This document shows positions 1 to 11,741 of a stretch of 64,000 nucleotides of DNA, piece by piece. The stretch comes from Neodiprion pinetum (lineage: Eukaryota; Arthropoda; Insecta; Hymenoptera; Diprionidae). Within the stretch, counting starts at the first letter, position 1, and each line of letters starts with the position of its first letter. The notes beneath the pieces were generated by a model. That model was not told where the DNA came from. It searched no databases and saw only the letters and a program-made list of their open reading frames with translations. The translations under genes were made by a program, and so were the position numbers. Location of the stretch: contig NC_060235.2 in the NCBI RefSeq assembly GCF_021155775.2, positions 20,947,598 to 21,011,597 of the forward strand, in the 5' to 3' direction.

Positions 1-2382
1 TATAAGAGAAAAAAAAAAAAAATAGATACGGTTAATTAAAATTGAACAAATTTACACAAAAATTTGTCATTGAAAATATTATCAATTGTTCGTATCTCGA
101 TTTACCTCTGTACAAAACAAAAATTGCACTTTCAACAGCCTTCGTTTTAAAATTTTTCGTGTCAATAATTATTTTTAACTATCGAAACTAGATCCTATTT
201 ATTACCGCAGTGTGTTGTTATCGTCGTGAGCCAAATCAATTACGTTATGTACGTGGATATGCGGTACTCGGGTACCTACTACGTATTTCATTTGCGAAGG
301 CCGCTTCAATACGGAGAATGAATAACCGGGTTATAACCGTTTCCGTACCTGCAATGTCGGTATTGTGCAACGCAGCCGTTACTACAACGCTCTTGAACGT
401 AACTCGTGAAATAAATTCATCACGAAATCACGCAACGTGTAATAAGAGTGACGTGCTTCCGGCATCCGTTCTCGCAAATTGCATCTCCGACCAACTCGAA
501 CGTTTCGAGCTCTCCTGCTGGCTGAGTTAGGTAAGACAGTAATAATAAAAAAAAAACGTTAACTATTAAAAATATAGACTGTATCGTGTCTGAAATCGTT
601 CAATACAATTAGTTATATTAAAATATTACAATCGGCAGATCGACAAACCGATCGCTGTCGAATGGTAAAACAGTACTCTGCAGTCTCTACAATGCCAAGA
701 AGATAGATTAGTTATATTCGTTTCTTCGATTCAAAGAATCGAGAAATCGGATGATGAAACAATGATTGAATGTTTCAGTTTCAGTTTTTATTATATTCAT
801 TTCGAATTTAAATTATCTATGACTCGTCAAAATTGGGTAAATTATAGGCTTTAGGGTTTCCCATGATAGTTTTTATTTTTCCTCTGAAAAAAGCATTAAT
901 TTTATTTCCGATATCGAATTTTACTCTCGCCTGATACTGTACAAATTGACAATGTAATTCGACTCTGCGAGCTTTTCAAAGACCAGAAAAAAGGTTTTTC
1001 TATTTTTATACACGACGAAAGAATGTTTTAAAAACGTGCCATCGTCTGTAGATAGATAAAAATGTTATTTTCTAATTTTCGTAAATTTGGAAAAACACAT
1101 TTCATTCATTGCTTTGTAACAAAAAAAAAAACGACGCATGGTGTTTAACGATTAAGACCAGACTAAAATTACCATATAAGTTATGTTCGTATAATCTAAC
1201 AATGAGTACAACGACGCCACTTCTGAAATCGTTATACCTCTTTACATGACGTACGTGCACAATTATTGTACAAGAAGTAGCACAGAATCGAGTGGATTAA
1301 CGGTGAATTTTACACACACGCATGCATGTGTAAGCATGTATACGTGTGTATTCATACAAACAGTCGCCAGCGTTCCTGAATGGGCAAGGATTGCGTTCGA
1401 AAGGCTTCTAACGTTCGATTAAAATGATTAATTTTTTTTCCGCTTGGTCTAGTTTTTCACTCTGTTTCTATAACATTATTCCGCATTGATACTTACCCGT
1501 AGATTCTGTATACGGTTATCGGTCTTTATCACACGCACGAGCCGGATAATTTGTTTACTGCATACCTGCCGACAAAAATATGTCAAACCGAGATCGAAAA
1601 CAGCTCGTTAACACGTATTGCACGCTACCAATGTTACATTTGTACATGGTAAAACAAGGAATTTGGTAACTCATGTGGTGTTCAGGATCAATTCTAACTC
1701 GTTAGTTTTTCACACAATATTAACATTACGAAACTCCACCAAGGACATTCGCCGGTGTTTTAATTGAGGTTATTCAATCTAACAATGATCAACTTACTGG
1801 AATTGGAGTGTTCGTATTGAAAAAAAAATTAATATTAATACTGCGTAATCGCAAACAAAAAAACAAACTAGATCGAAAGAATCGTTGAAATTTTGAGAGA
1901 TATACAGTAATAAGACATAAGGAAATTCATGCTCTTGTTATTGATAATTCGCACTTTTGTACAAGCTCGTCCATCGTAATCTTTGAAAATCGGTATCAAT
2001 CGGTATTGCCAAAAAAAAAAATCGCTACAGATTAGTTACATAGACCGATGAAACTCGGCAATAAATCAGTAAAGATCGTTTGGGAATCGGTAAAAAAATC
2101 GATATCGATATTTATGATGTAAAAAGTCTTTCAACGATTTCTCATCAATAATGGTCGAGAAATTTTCGTTGATACTTTTGACGACCAATGCCCTGGGTGA
2201 GAGCTAAAATAATTGCACGAGACAATCGCGTGGCAAAAGTGCGTATAGAATTTTTTTGTACGAGTATAAAATTCCGAGTTACATAGATTGTGAAATCTGT
2301 TCTCAGGAGCAGTAGCGCGATAATTTTCTACCAAACGATTAAAAAATTGTCGGGCAAGTTCGTGTCTCGTCAATATCTCGAA
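1..2382. other. Intergenic DNA upstream of the SLC17 gene
   Basis: This AT-rich stretch has no open frame with recognisable protein content and no RNA gene that I can see. The only long frame, near 210-530, has no family resemblance and no splice context. Short CGGTA/TACCG-rich patches near 1990-2110 resemble, in inverted orientation, the tandem repeat that follows at 2383. Confidence 0.5.
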
Positions 2383-2445
2383 CGATTTCTTACCGATCCC
2401 CACCGATTTCTTACCGATTCCAACCGATTTGTTACCGATTCCGCA
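2383..2445. repeat. 21-bp tandem repeat, three units
   Basis: Three 21-bp units start at 2383, 2404 and 2425. Each reads roughly CGATTTcTTACCGATtCC plus three variable bases, and the units differ at only a few positions. Because the unit is a multiple of three it translates as a repeated heptapeptide, but there is no other sign of coding. It lies about 370 bp upstream of the presumed SLC17 transcription start. Confidence 0.75.
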
Positions 2446-2814
2446 TACCTGACGTCACGTGATCTGTACTGCAATCTTGCAAAACAAGGGCGTCGAATGT
2501 AGCCGTCGTGGTTCTCTTTGAAAATAAGTTCCTTGATCGCTAGCGTGGCTGAAACTCGAGGACACGACGCTCGACCTGGAGGGAGGGGAACGCGGAAGAC
2601 GGTGCCCACCGCGAAAAGCGAAAGTACGAATAATTTCCTAGTCTTAAATGTCATCGAGCCCTGGGTGCGCAGAGTCCGAGTCTTCGCGCATTCGCCTCCG
2701 TATCGTTCACCGCAGCAGCGGCCCCCCAATTGCAATTTGTTCGTGGGAGTGAGCCACGTGTTCCTCGTGCCCCGTGCCATCTGCCAAACTTCATTATCCT
2801 GCAATTACACCGCC

Positions 2815-3085
2815 TCAGTCTGTGCGGTTCGAGCAACAGGTTCCGAAGTGTCGTCACGAAGTTTGCCGCGTGTGCACGGTAATCAGCAGCGTCGCGACGC
2901 CGATCAATATCAACGCGGCGGCGGCGGCGGTCATACCGTGGAAAAGTTACAGCCAGTATCGTCGGTGTTCAGTGATTTTCGAAATGCAGCTGGCGATGTG
3001 GTGATACTAAATTCCTCTTCTTTACCATCCGCGTATTTCGGGATACTGATCCAACAATTTTTCCGCAGCCTTTATCCAGACGCAA
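2815..3085 (+). promoter_or_regulatory. Probable 5' untranslated exon and start region of the SLC17 gene
   Basis: CpG and GC content rise sharply from about 2550 to 3000, including a GCGGCGGCGG run near 2916, in otherwise AT-rich DNA. An arthropod initiator-like TCAGT lies at 2815-2819. A good splice donor (CAA|GTGAGT) follows at 3086, and the next acceptor is TTTTTCAG at 3421-3428, six bases before the start codon. The exon call is an inference from these signals; no cDNA was available. Confidence 0.4.
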
Positions 3086-3434
3086 GTGAGTCCGAAATAA
3101 AAATCTCTTCGATGTCGGTTCTGCGATTTCGTTTGACAATTGTCGTTTATCGCCAGATCGACAAGCTGTCAACGGGACGCTTTTAATTGGCGGATTTTGA
3201 TAAACACCTTTCGTGAATTTGGTTAAAGTCTTACGTTTCGTGTATCGATGTCAGTTTTAAATCTGGGTCATTGCTACGCCGTTCACAACTTTCGCATACC
3301 TGTGGAGTAGCCTGAAATATTTTCAGGTGTATAATTTATTCGCTGCATTCACGCGACATCTGCGATGCTGGTATCGCCTGCATTTCTTCGAATTGTCGAT
3401 TAAACAGTTCGCTTATCTCGTTTTTCAGGTGATT

Positions 3435-6400
3435 ATGGACGGGAAAATCGACGGACGTGAACCGCGAGACACCGAGTATGGAACGTGAGTGTTGTTTAAT
3501 AATTTCTCAAACTTTCCATGTGTCCATTGATCGAGGATTTTTGATGCCGGTAATTTTTCAAAATAGGATTCGCAAAAACTGTAGAATTTGTGAGAAACGC
3601 TGATTTTTATCGTTATTACCAAAGACATGATTTTAATAACCCAATTGTAACGTAACTGTATCAGTTTTTTACATCATTTGCCAAGCTTGCCAACTTTTCC
3701 GATGAATTTTGTGAGGCCACATATTATTCTGTTGAGAAAAAAATTTCATCAATATTCATTATTCACATTGGGCAGTGTACAGAAAAAAAATTCAAGGCTG
3801 AATGGCCTATAAATGTAACATATTTTGATACGTAACGTCTAAAGCAGACCTATGACTGTACTTTGGAAGGGTTTAATACTCGCAATCAATTATCTTAAGG
3901 TTATGCCCTTGTTTTTTTTTTTTTTTACGACAACATCGAATTAACATCATATTTCCTTTTAGTTCTTTCTCAAGTAAAAATTATATTATTACCATTAGTG
4001 TCGTCACTGCATTAATGATCGTCATGCGGAATAAAAGACTACAGATGCCTGACCGATTGGTCCCAATTTCCAAATATTACCGCGGTGTATTTTCAGATCA
4101 ATAATTCAGAAATTGGCATCACTTGCTAAATCTATTGAGAATATGTCAATTATTATATAATACATACATATTACCTAAAAATAAGGCTTAGTTGATGCTG
4201 TTTTCAGTGCCTTATAGAAAAGTAAATGTCAAATATTTTTGCAAATATCAAATGCCGGGTTATATCCGTTTCTGATAGTTGATAAAGGAAAACAGCGGAT
4301 CAAAAGCAGTCGTGAATGAAACCTCAATAGTGTGAACCTTGCAGGGTGCAATATGAGGAGACCGAGCCACCCAGCTGGATGTTTTGGAAGAAGAGGCGTT
4401 ACGTCCTGGCAATATTGGCCTTCTTCGGCTTTTTCACGAGCTATATTCTTCGGGTGAATTTGAGCATCGCCATCGTCGCCATGACCGCAAACAACACCAA
4501 AATCGACGATGACGGCAATACTTACTACGTAAGTATGCGAATCTGTTACAATACTATACGATGTTGAAGCCAGCGCATTTCGAAACCACTAAATAACACC
4601 ACAAGAAGAATAAACGTGACGCTTAGCCGGTGAAATACTTTTAATCGTAAGTGCAAAAAGTTCACTCCGCCTTTCACCGATTTTATTCACATTTACTTGC
4701 GCTTATAATCTATATTCACATTCTGGTGGTTTTACTTTTCGAATCTGTGTACAAAGATTTCTCTGTAGCAAACTATCTAGTGTGAAGAATTTTTTTTTTC
4801 TCGCAAAGAATTTCACGATTTCTCAAACGAATCAGGCAGTTGGTTCCTTTTACAAAGAGTCCTCTCATTTTCTGAGTACCTTCGGCTTGTGCTACACTTT
4901 TTTTTTACGATTCTTCGTCGAAGTTTAAAGTGATTTAACAATTTTTATGTCCATTCTTTCCCGTTCTTCCGGTTTCTTCGTGCTCTGCGAAATTTTAGAT
5001 TCCTTTTTTTAAAGTGTCTGGCAATTTTTCCAGATATTTATTATCAGAGCTAACGATGCCTGTTCTGTTTGATTTACTTACATGTCAAACGACACAAATA
5101 AGTTTTTTTCGGATTGAGTTACGCAATTTGGTCAAGCCAGTGAATTCTCATTGAAGGGACAATTCAACGTTTTGTCCTAGAAAATGAAAGCGCCACAACA
5201 TTGAAACAAAAAGACCAGATAAAGTCATTCTTCGAATAATTCGGATCCATGGATTAATTACAGCCTAGAAGCGGATAAAATCTCACTTATATATTTGTAT
5301 AAGGAAATGCCAAACGTAATTTTCTTAGAAAAATGACCCATCTTCACGATTGATATTTCCGGAATATGAACATTCACAAACCTACATCTGAAAATTCCTT
5401 ATCTCGCGAATAACATAAATTAATATATTCATCGAGCTTTGAAAAATTTCGTAACATGAAAAACTATTGTATAATCCCCAATAATGAGAAGCAAAAAAGT
5501 CGCATGTTCTCTTTGATAGGAATAATATAATTTATGAATTTCTATATAGGTTGAAGATTACTTAAGCGCTGGTCGCTAGTGCAGGATTATTAACTCCGCG
5601 AAGTACAAAGCCGTATACGATATTTATTTTTTTCATCACAATAGCGTTATCGCGATCAGTTTTACGGTGCGATTGATAAATTTTCATTATCATGAATATA
5701 TACACACATGCAAGCACTCAAGCACTCACCGTTTTCTTATTAAGCCAGAGCAAAATATTCCATATTTAAACATTCTCAATGTCTTGGAATACTCACGGTA
5801 ATTTATAAGTGAAACAATGAATATTGCGAATGCTATCATCTGAAAATAAATAACTGTAGTTGTACATTGCAGAAAAATTCGACAAATCAACTCGATCCAT
5901 TCCGTTGAATAATCAAAAAAAATGTCTTATCACAATGATATATCATAACAAAAATAGAAACATCTTTTTATACTAAAAGTATTCAACGAATGTTAATTCT
6001 GATGGTCCTTGAAACATATTCAATTGTTAATAATACTCATTTATTTCTACAATAAAACAAACTTATGTTAAATAAACTTATCTTCATCTTGTTAAAAGAA
6101 TGTTTTTATGACCCGGTAAGGATTCTTTAAATTGTAAATATATTTCTTCCCTTCATACGTATTTTTTTATTTCTAATCAACAATACGACTCTTCTACGTC
6201 GTTTAAACATCCTTTCTTTGAATGCTGTCTGACCATTCTTCACGTGATTGTTTTTCTCAATACTCTATTCTGCGGGTTCTATTCTCAACTTCTTTTCACG
6301 ACTTGTTTGCTGAATTTTACGGACTGAATATCCGTGCACGCGATGTCGACTTGAAGACTACGCCGCGTGAGTAAAACTTCAGGCTAACTTGAAGGCCGTT

Positions 6401-9400
6401 ACACATTTATAATAAAGGTGTAATCACTGTTTGGAGCACAATAAGGTAAATGTTGATGAAACAGCGTTCGGTACAGTCTACCAAGTTGATTCCCACACTG
6501 TGAAGCTGGATAACATTCGATTGCTGGCACAGAAATTGATGGATAAATTCTGACCCGAATGGTAGTTGTTACTTGTCAACCTTGTCAACGTTAAAAAAAA
6601 GAAGAATGTATTAAAAATTAAATTAAAAAAAAGAAATCAACAACAATCACCATCGATCGTAACGTAATTCAAACGATTTCTTCTTCCAACTTTTACAAAT
6701 AATTTGAACCTGCAAGTCTTCCTTCAAAGTGGTAAATGCAACGGAAAAATTTTACCCTTATTACGCTTCGAAAATATGAATGCGGAGCCATCATTGACGA
6801 GATCAGTCGGGTTGGCTGTACGTGAGTATACATTTACGTACGTCTATCTCGTTATCTAGGTACAATAAAGCATTGATGGTAGTTTAGAGCTAATTCCTGC
6901 ATTAGAATAAGCGGGTATGGTACGAGTTATATTTAAGGCAGTCGGTTCTTCGATGCGAGATAGCGGCACGGTGTAATAAACTTCTTTCTGCTGGAATGTA
7001 TTCGTTATGTACGTGCATGTACATAAGTACGTACGACAAATTCCTATTGCGGCATATTTGATAAGCTGAATCGGCGTCCTCGTTGAACGTTTTGTAATGT
7101 CAGGGTCATTATCCACTTGTTCACGAATAATTCGCGAATGAAGGCACGGTTCGTCGAATGCATAAGGCAAAAACCTGATCCGCAAAATTTCCTGGTATCT
7201 CAAAATTTTATTACAGAATAATATGCACAGGAAAAATCACTCAGAAATATTTTTCCGTGAATTTTTGACGTTGGTTGCTTCGCTATGAATATTAATCACT
7301 ACTAGATCCTTTTAAAAGTCTCGCAAACAGGTTTATGTAAGCGAAAAAGGAATTCGAGCTATGATGCTTCGTCTAATATTCTCATGAAATTAAATCTGAC
7401 GAAGATGCACACGATAAAAGACCAAATCTTCATGACATTAATTATAGGTACATGGACAATTTAATATCCTTCATTCGCGTATTCATTCACTTCGACTATT
7501 CGTTCAACCACTTACCTCTTGGTTTATACATTTTTTTAACCATTTGAACACTTAATTTTTCTTCTGCTTCTACATAATTTTTCATGGACAATTAGATTTC
7601 AATGTACTGTAAACGAACTAAAGATAATTACCAGCTGTTAAACGTTCGTAGATTATTGACTACACTCTGCAAATACGAGCGAATGTTGTTTGACGAAATT
7701 TAGCGGTACAGTAAGAAATCGTGAAAATAATCTCAAGTTTCCGGTAGGAATGATAAAGAATATAAAACCTTTTTCGGATTTCAGACATCCGAAAATGAAG
7801 AAAGCTAATTCGATAGGTTGCAGAAGTTCCTTTTTTTATCTTCTTATTCAATTACAGTCAACACAGACGATCATATGATGTCTTGAAAGACAATTTTTCT
7901 TCCGAGACAGACGAAACGACCGTACACGGAAAAGAATACGGGGCCCTGATGTATCAATTTCGTTTTCCAATTTGTAGAAAACCCAACCCTGTATACAGTT
8001 TCAATCGAGCATAAATTGCCGTCGTGAGGGTACAATCCCGTTTTATTTTTCAGGAGCAAGAATTCAACTGGGACTCAAAACTCCAGGGGTTGGTACTGAG
8101 CTCCTTTTTTTACGGCTACATCACGACGCAACTGTTCGGTGGATTGCTGGCATCGAAAATTGGGGGAAAAAGAGTTTTCGGTGGTGGCATAGCCGTGACG
8201 GCCCTTCTAACCGTCATCACTCCGCCCCTGGTGCGAGTCAATGTTTACATTCTCGTTGCTCTGCGAATCATCGAAGGTGTCTTCGAGGTAAGTAGAACCA
8301 CCATTGGACGCTGAGTTGTTCGAAACACGGAAAAAGAATTTTTCCCGTGGTATTTTTGTACACACAAACACATGTACAGTAATGTTCGTTAATGCCTTGG
8401 ACTTCCGGCTAACTTGTTTGCCTTCCGAAACCAAATGCTCTTCGCTTCTATAAGAATTATGTGACAATGACTGGCGATGCAGCCGACGTGAAAGATTGGG
8501 ATTCATTGTCACATTGTTTGTATAGAACACTGAGAGAAATTTTTAGTTCCGGTTACCGCTCAGTCCTTGACTATTTTCATTTTTTATCAAATCATTTAAC
8601 AAATGATTTACTCTGTTTCTCAATTATTTTGAGGTAACGACGAATTGGAATCGAAAAGTCTTAGTCCTGGAACCCCCGATCTTATTTCGTTCCTAAAAAG
8701 TGGTTACTTTGAGCAGCCAGTTTCAATTCGTCCATATAAGACTCTTACACAACAATCTCAATTAAAAATTGAAATTAGCTACCTATAAAACATCAGAAAA
8801 CTGCTTTTATGAGAATCGAGGAACTCGTTGAACGCACCTTTTCGAATCTCAAGGATTAAAGACAGTTTTTACTTTGACCTCAAACCATAATTCCAAATTT
8901 CTGAACTACTGCGAATGATATATGATAATCTACATGGCATTTATGTGGGAGTAACGGGAAATGTTGACGTTTTCGTAACACAATTACGTGCATTCTTTAA
9001 ACTTGTTCTTGTTGCTCATTGAAACCTTGAGTTTTCAGGGTGTCACATATCCATGCATTCACGCGATATGGGCGAAGTGGGCACCGCCGTTGGAAAGATC
9101 GAAACTGGGCACCCTGGCGTTTTCCGGAAGTTTCATAGGAACCGTCGTCGCGATGCCCGTCAGCGGTATCATGGCTGATCGCCTGGGATGGGCGTCGATT
9201 TTCTACTCCTTCGGAGCATTCGGCATCATCTGGTACATCGTGTGGACGATTTTCGTCACCGACGACCCGGAGGACGACCCCTACATCTCGAAAGCGGAGC
9301 TCAGACACATAAAGGGGTCGCTTAACCAGGTTGACAACGAGGTCAGTAGATCGATTTAGTTCATATTTGACTTGGTACCAAAGGGAAATGAGGTCAACCA

Positions 9401-11359
9401 ATCGAAGACCGTTGAAACGGGTGTATTCTAAAATAAAAGTATGACTACATGTCGAACAGATGTTCACGAATGCCCGATAGATTGTCAGCTTACAGTCAAT
9501 GGTGTGAGAACTAACTAGTCATCATCAAGAAACAGTCAAACACAACATCGGAGTTTCCATAATTACCAGATTTTGTTCATCCTGTTACTACATTCCTTGT
9601 GGTGAGTTCTAGAAATGATGTCTAGTTTCTGTTTTGACTTCGTTTTGATGCCAACATTTTTCAAGGACAACGAATGAATTGAACATGGGATCGATACAGC
9701 TTTGAATTCAGGCTTTTTTTGACAGTCATTATCATGTCTAAGGTGAATATTCACCGTATTATCTGACAATTTCATCAATCAAATTTTTCATCTTTCAAGA
9801 CAGTGAAATGATAGTTGACATCCCGACATGTATGCTACCTGGGAAAATTTTAGAACCTATGGAGACGGAAACAGAAGAAGCAAATGATCGCTTCTGATTA
9901 CGAAAACTCGGAACAATGTGTTCACGCTGAATTTATAATTATTCTTAACATGTTGCAGAAAGTTGTTCATCCTTGGAAAGACATCATAACCTCGATGCCA
10001 GTCTGGGCAATAGTTGCAGCTCACTTCAGTGAGAATTGGGGATTTTACACGATGCTGACTCAGCTGCCTACATTTTTATCGGGTAAGTGTGGGAGTCGTG
10101 AGAAATCAAGTAATTTTTCCCCATCTACAGAAGTGAGATAGAATTATAAAGTACGTAATTGATACTGATCATCGCTCTGATAGCGGCTCGTTACCTATAA
10201 CACAGTGACGAATATGGTTGAATTATTCACCGCAGAGATGAATAAAAATGATGCAATGAAATTAGATCGAATGTCTGCTGAAAATGCTTTTTGGGCAGAA
10301 TGCGGTATTCAGCAGAAAGGGACGCGTTGCTTCCGCCGAAAATTTATCGAGATATCTCTCTTTCCTCCGTACTAATGGAGGCCCCGTGGTAGCAATTAAG
10401 GGGTAATTAGCGTATAATTTATCGTTGCAGATACACTGGACTACAAACTTGAGAAAAGCGGATTTGTGTCTGCGTTACCCTACCTGGCAATGGCCATAAT
10501 GCTTCAGGCTGGAGGATACGTTGCAGATTATTTACGAGAGCATAAGATACTGACGACAACTCAGGTAGCCATTATCTTGCGGCTTGCATGGTTATCTGCC
10601 GCAGTGTCCTGAAATTTACGACCATTCGTTTTTTCACTCAGGTCCGCAAGACCTTCAATTGTCTGGGCTTCGTCAGCCAAACGATATTCATGATGTGCGC
10701 AGCCTTCATAATGACTCCGGTCAGCGTCATCCTCTGCATCACGATCGCCATTGGCTTGGGGGGTTTATCCTGGGTTGGCTTCAGGTGAATTGGATACTTT
10801 TTCCTCGCCAAAATTAACCAGTCCGACTCGTTGTTGAAAACGGATGAAAATCCGAACTTAAATCGTTTCTTTTTCTTTATACCCTTCGATATTTCTCGCA
10901 GCGTTAATCATCTCGATATTGCACCGCAACATGCGAGCGTTCTCATGGGATTTGGAAACACCATTGCCACCGTACCTGGTATCGTCAGTCCCATCATCAC
11001 CGGATACATTGTTCAAAATAAGGTGAGTAAATCGAACGGGTGGGTACAATCTTCGTGGAATCGTCTTCACGTCAAGGTTCCCTGCTGAAACGAAGCTGAA
11101 GTCCCGAACTTCTTTCTCGTCTCGAGTTGAAGAGCTCGACGTTCAATCTTTGCTTTCGTGATAAGTTTACGTTCACTTTCAGTCTGCTGCCGAATGGAGG
11201 ATAGTCTTCATCATCGCGGCGACGATCTACATAGCAGGTGCCGTAATATATGGAATATTTGCCTCCGGGGAAGTGCAGCCCTGGGCAATGAAGTCGAAGA
11301 ACAGAAACGAGACGGGGTACGACAATCCGGCCCTCGAAGTGGAGACGTTCACTAAGTGA
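3435..11359 (+). CDS. SLC17-family major facilitator (inorganic phosphate cotransporter / sialin-like)
   Basis: A 12-helix transporter of the solute carrier 17 family, expected to couple organic or inorganic anion movement to Na+ or H+ at the plasma or a vesicle membrane. Coding exons: 3435-3484, 4345-4528, 8054-8287, 9039-9341, 9959-10082, 10431-10564, 10642-10784, 10902-11022, 11183-11359. All phases agree and give 489 residues, the usual family length. Helix 1 (residues about 36-63) carries RVNLSIAIVAM. Residues 157-178 hold the signature segment with AKWAPPLERSKL. Later marks are LSDTLDYKLEKSG and the C-terminal GEVQPWA (460-466). The start is the first ATG after a TTTTTCAG acceptor. The second coding intron is 3.5 kb. 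Substrate cannot be told from sequence: insect SLC17 members cover phosphate, sialic acid and glutamate. It is convergent with Npc1. Confidence 0.93.
4529..8053 (+). other. Large second coding intron of the SLC17 gene
   Basis: The intron opens with GTAAGT and closes with TTTTTCAG. It is AT-rich, contains no nested open frame of any recognisable family on either strand, and shows no clear transposon ends. The longest frames in it (for example 6856-7203 minus) look random. Confidence 0.6.
8528..8589 (+). mobile_element. Solo end of a mariner-type MITE
   Basis: The 62 bases beginning CACTGAGAGAAATTTTTAG match the left end of the complete element at 61153-61560 almost base for base, including GTTACCGCTC and GTCCTTGACTATTTTCAT. 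After about 8589 the similarity stops, and no opposite terminal repeat is found in the next 450 bp, so only one end remains. It lies in the third coding intron of the SLC17 gene. Confidence 0.7.
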
Positions 11360-11656
11360 ATAGGTCAGCGGTTTCAGAAACTGGGTAATTACCGCATTCG
11401 TCTTCCGTACCAGAGAGACCAGTAAATCGTAATCTTCACTCTGAAGCAGCACATTGGGAAATGTCAACGATGCGTGTCACGCTGAAGTCGAAAGACGGTG
11501 TTTTCAATGTGCGGCTGTGCACGAAGTAAGCGCAAATTTCCATGATTTTCACGATTACATGTATTACGGTCGTGATTCGGACGATTGTGTAGGTATCAAA
11601 TTGCAGGTTATAGTGTATACGTGTATAAATGGTGAATTAAACCTCGCAAATGACTT

Positions 11657-11676
11657 AAAATAAAGCACTTTATTTT
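11657..11676. terminator. Palindromic poly(A) signal shared by two convergent genes
   Basis: The sequence AAAATAAAG-CA-CTTTATTTT is a perfect 9-bp inverted repeat around two central bases. It places AATAAA on the plus strand at 11659-11664, for the SLC17 transcript ending at 11359, and AATAAA on the minus strand at 11674-11669, for the Npc1 transcript whose last codon is near 11742. Cleavage 10-30 bases beyond each would make the two mRNAs overlap by some tens of bases. Confidence 0.7.
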
Positions 11677-11741
11677 TGTTACAGTTTTGAGTTTTCTTAT
11701 TCCCGACGAAAATATTTACTTGTGCAAAATCTGAGTACGTT

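Noticed and set aside
2518..3186. 222-codon plus-strand frame at the SLC17 promoter
   Set aside because: It lies over a CpG-rich presumed 5' UTR, crosses the likely donor at 3086 and has no recognisable content.
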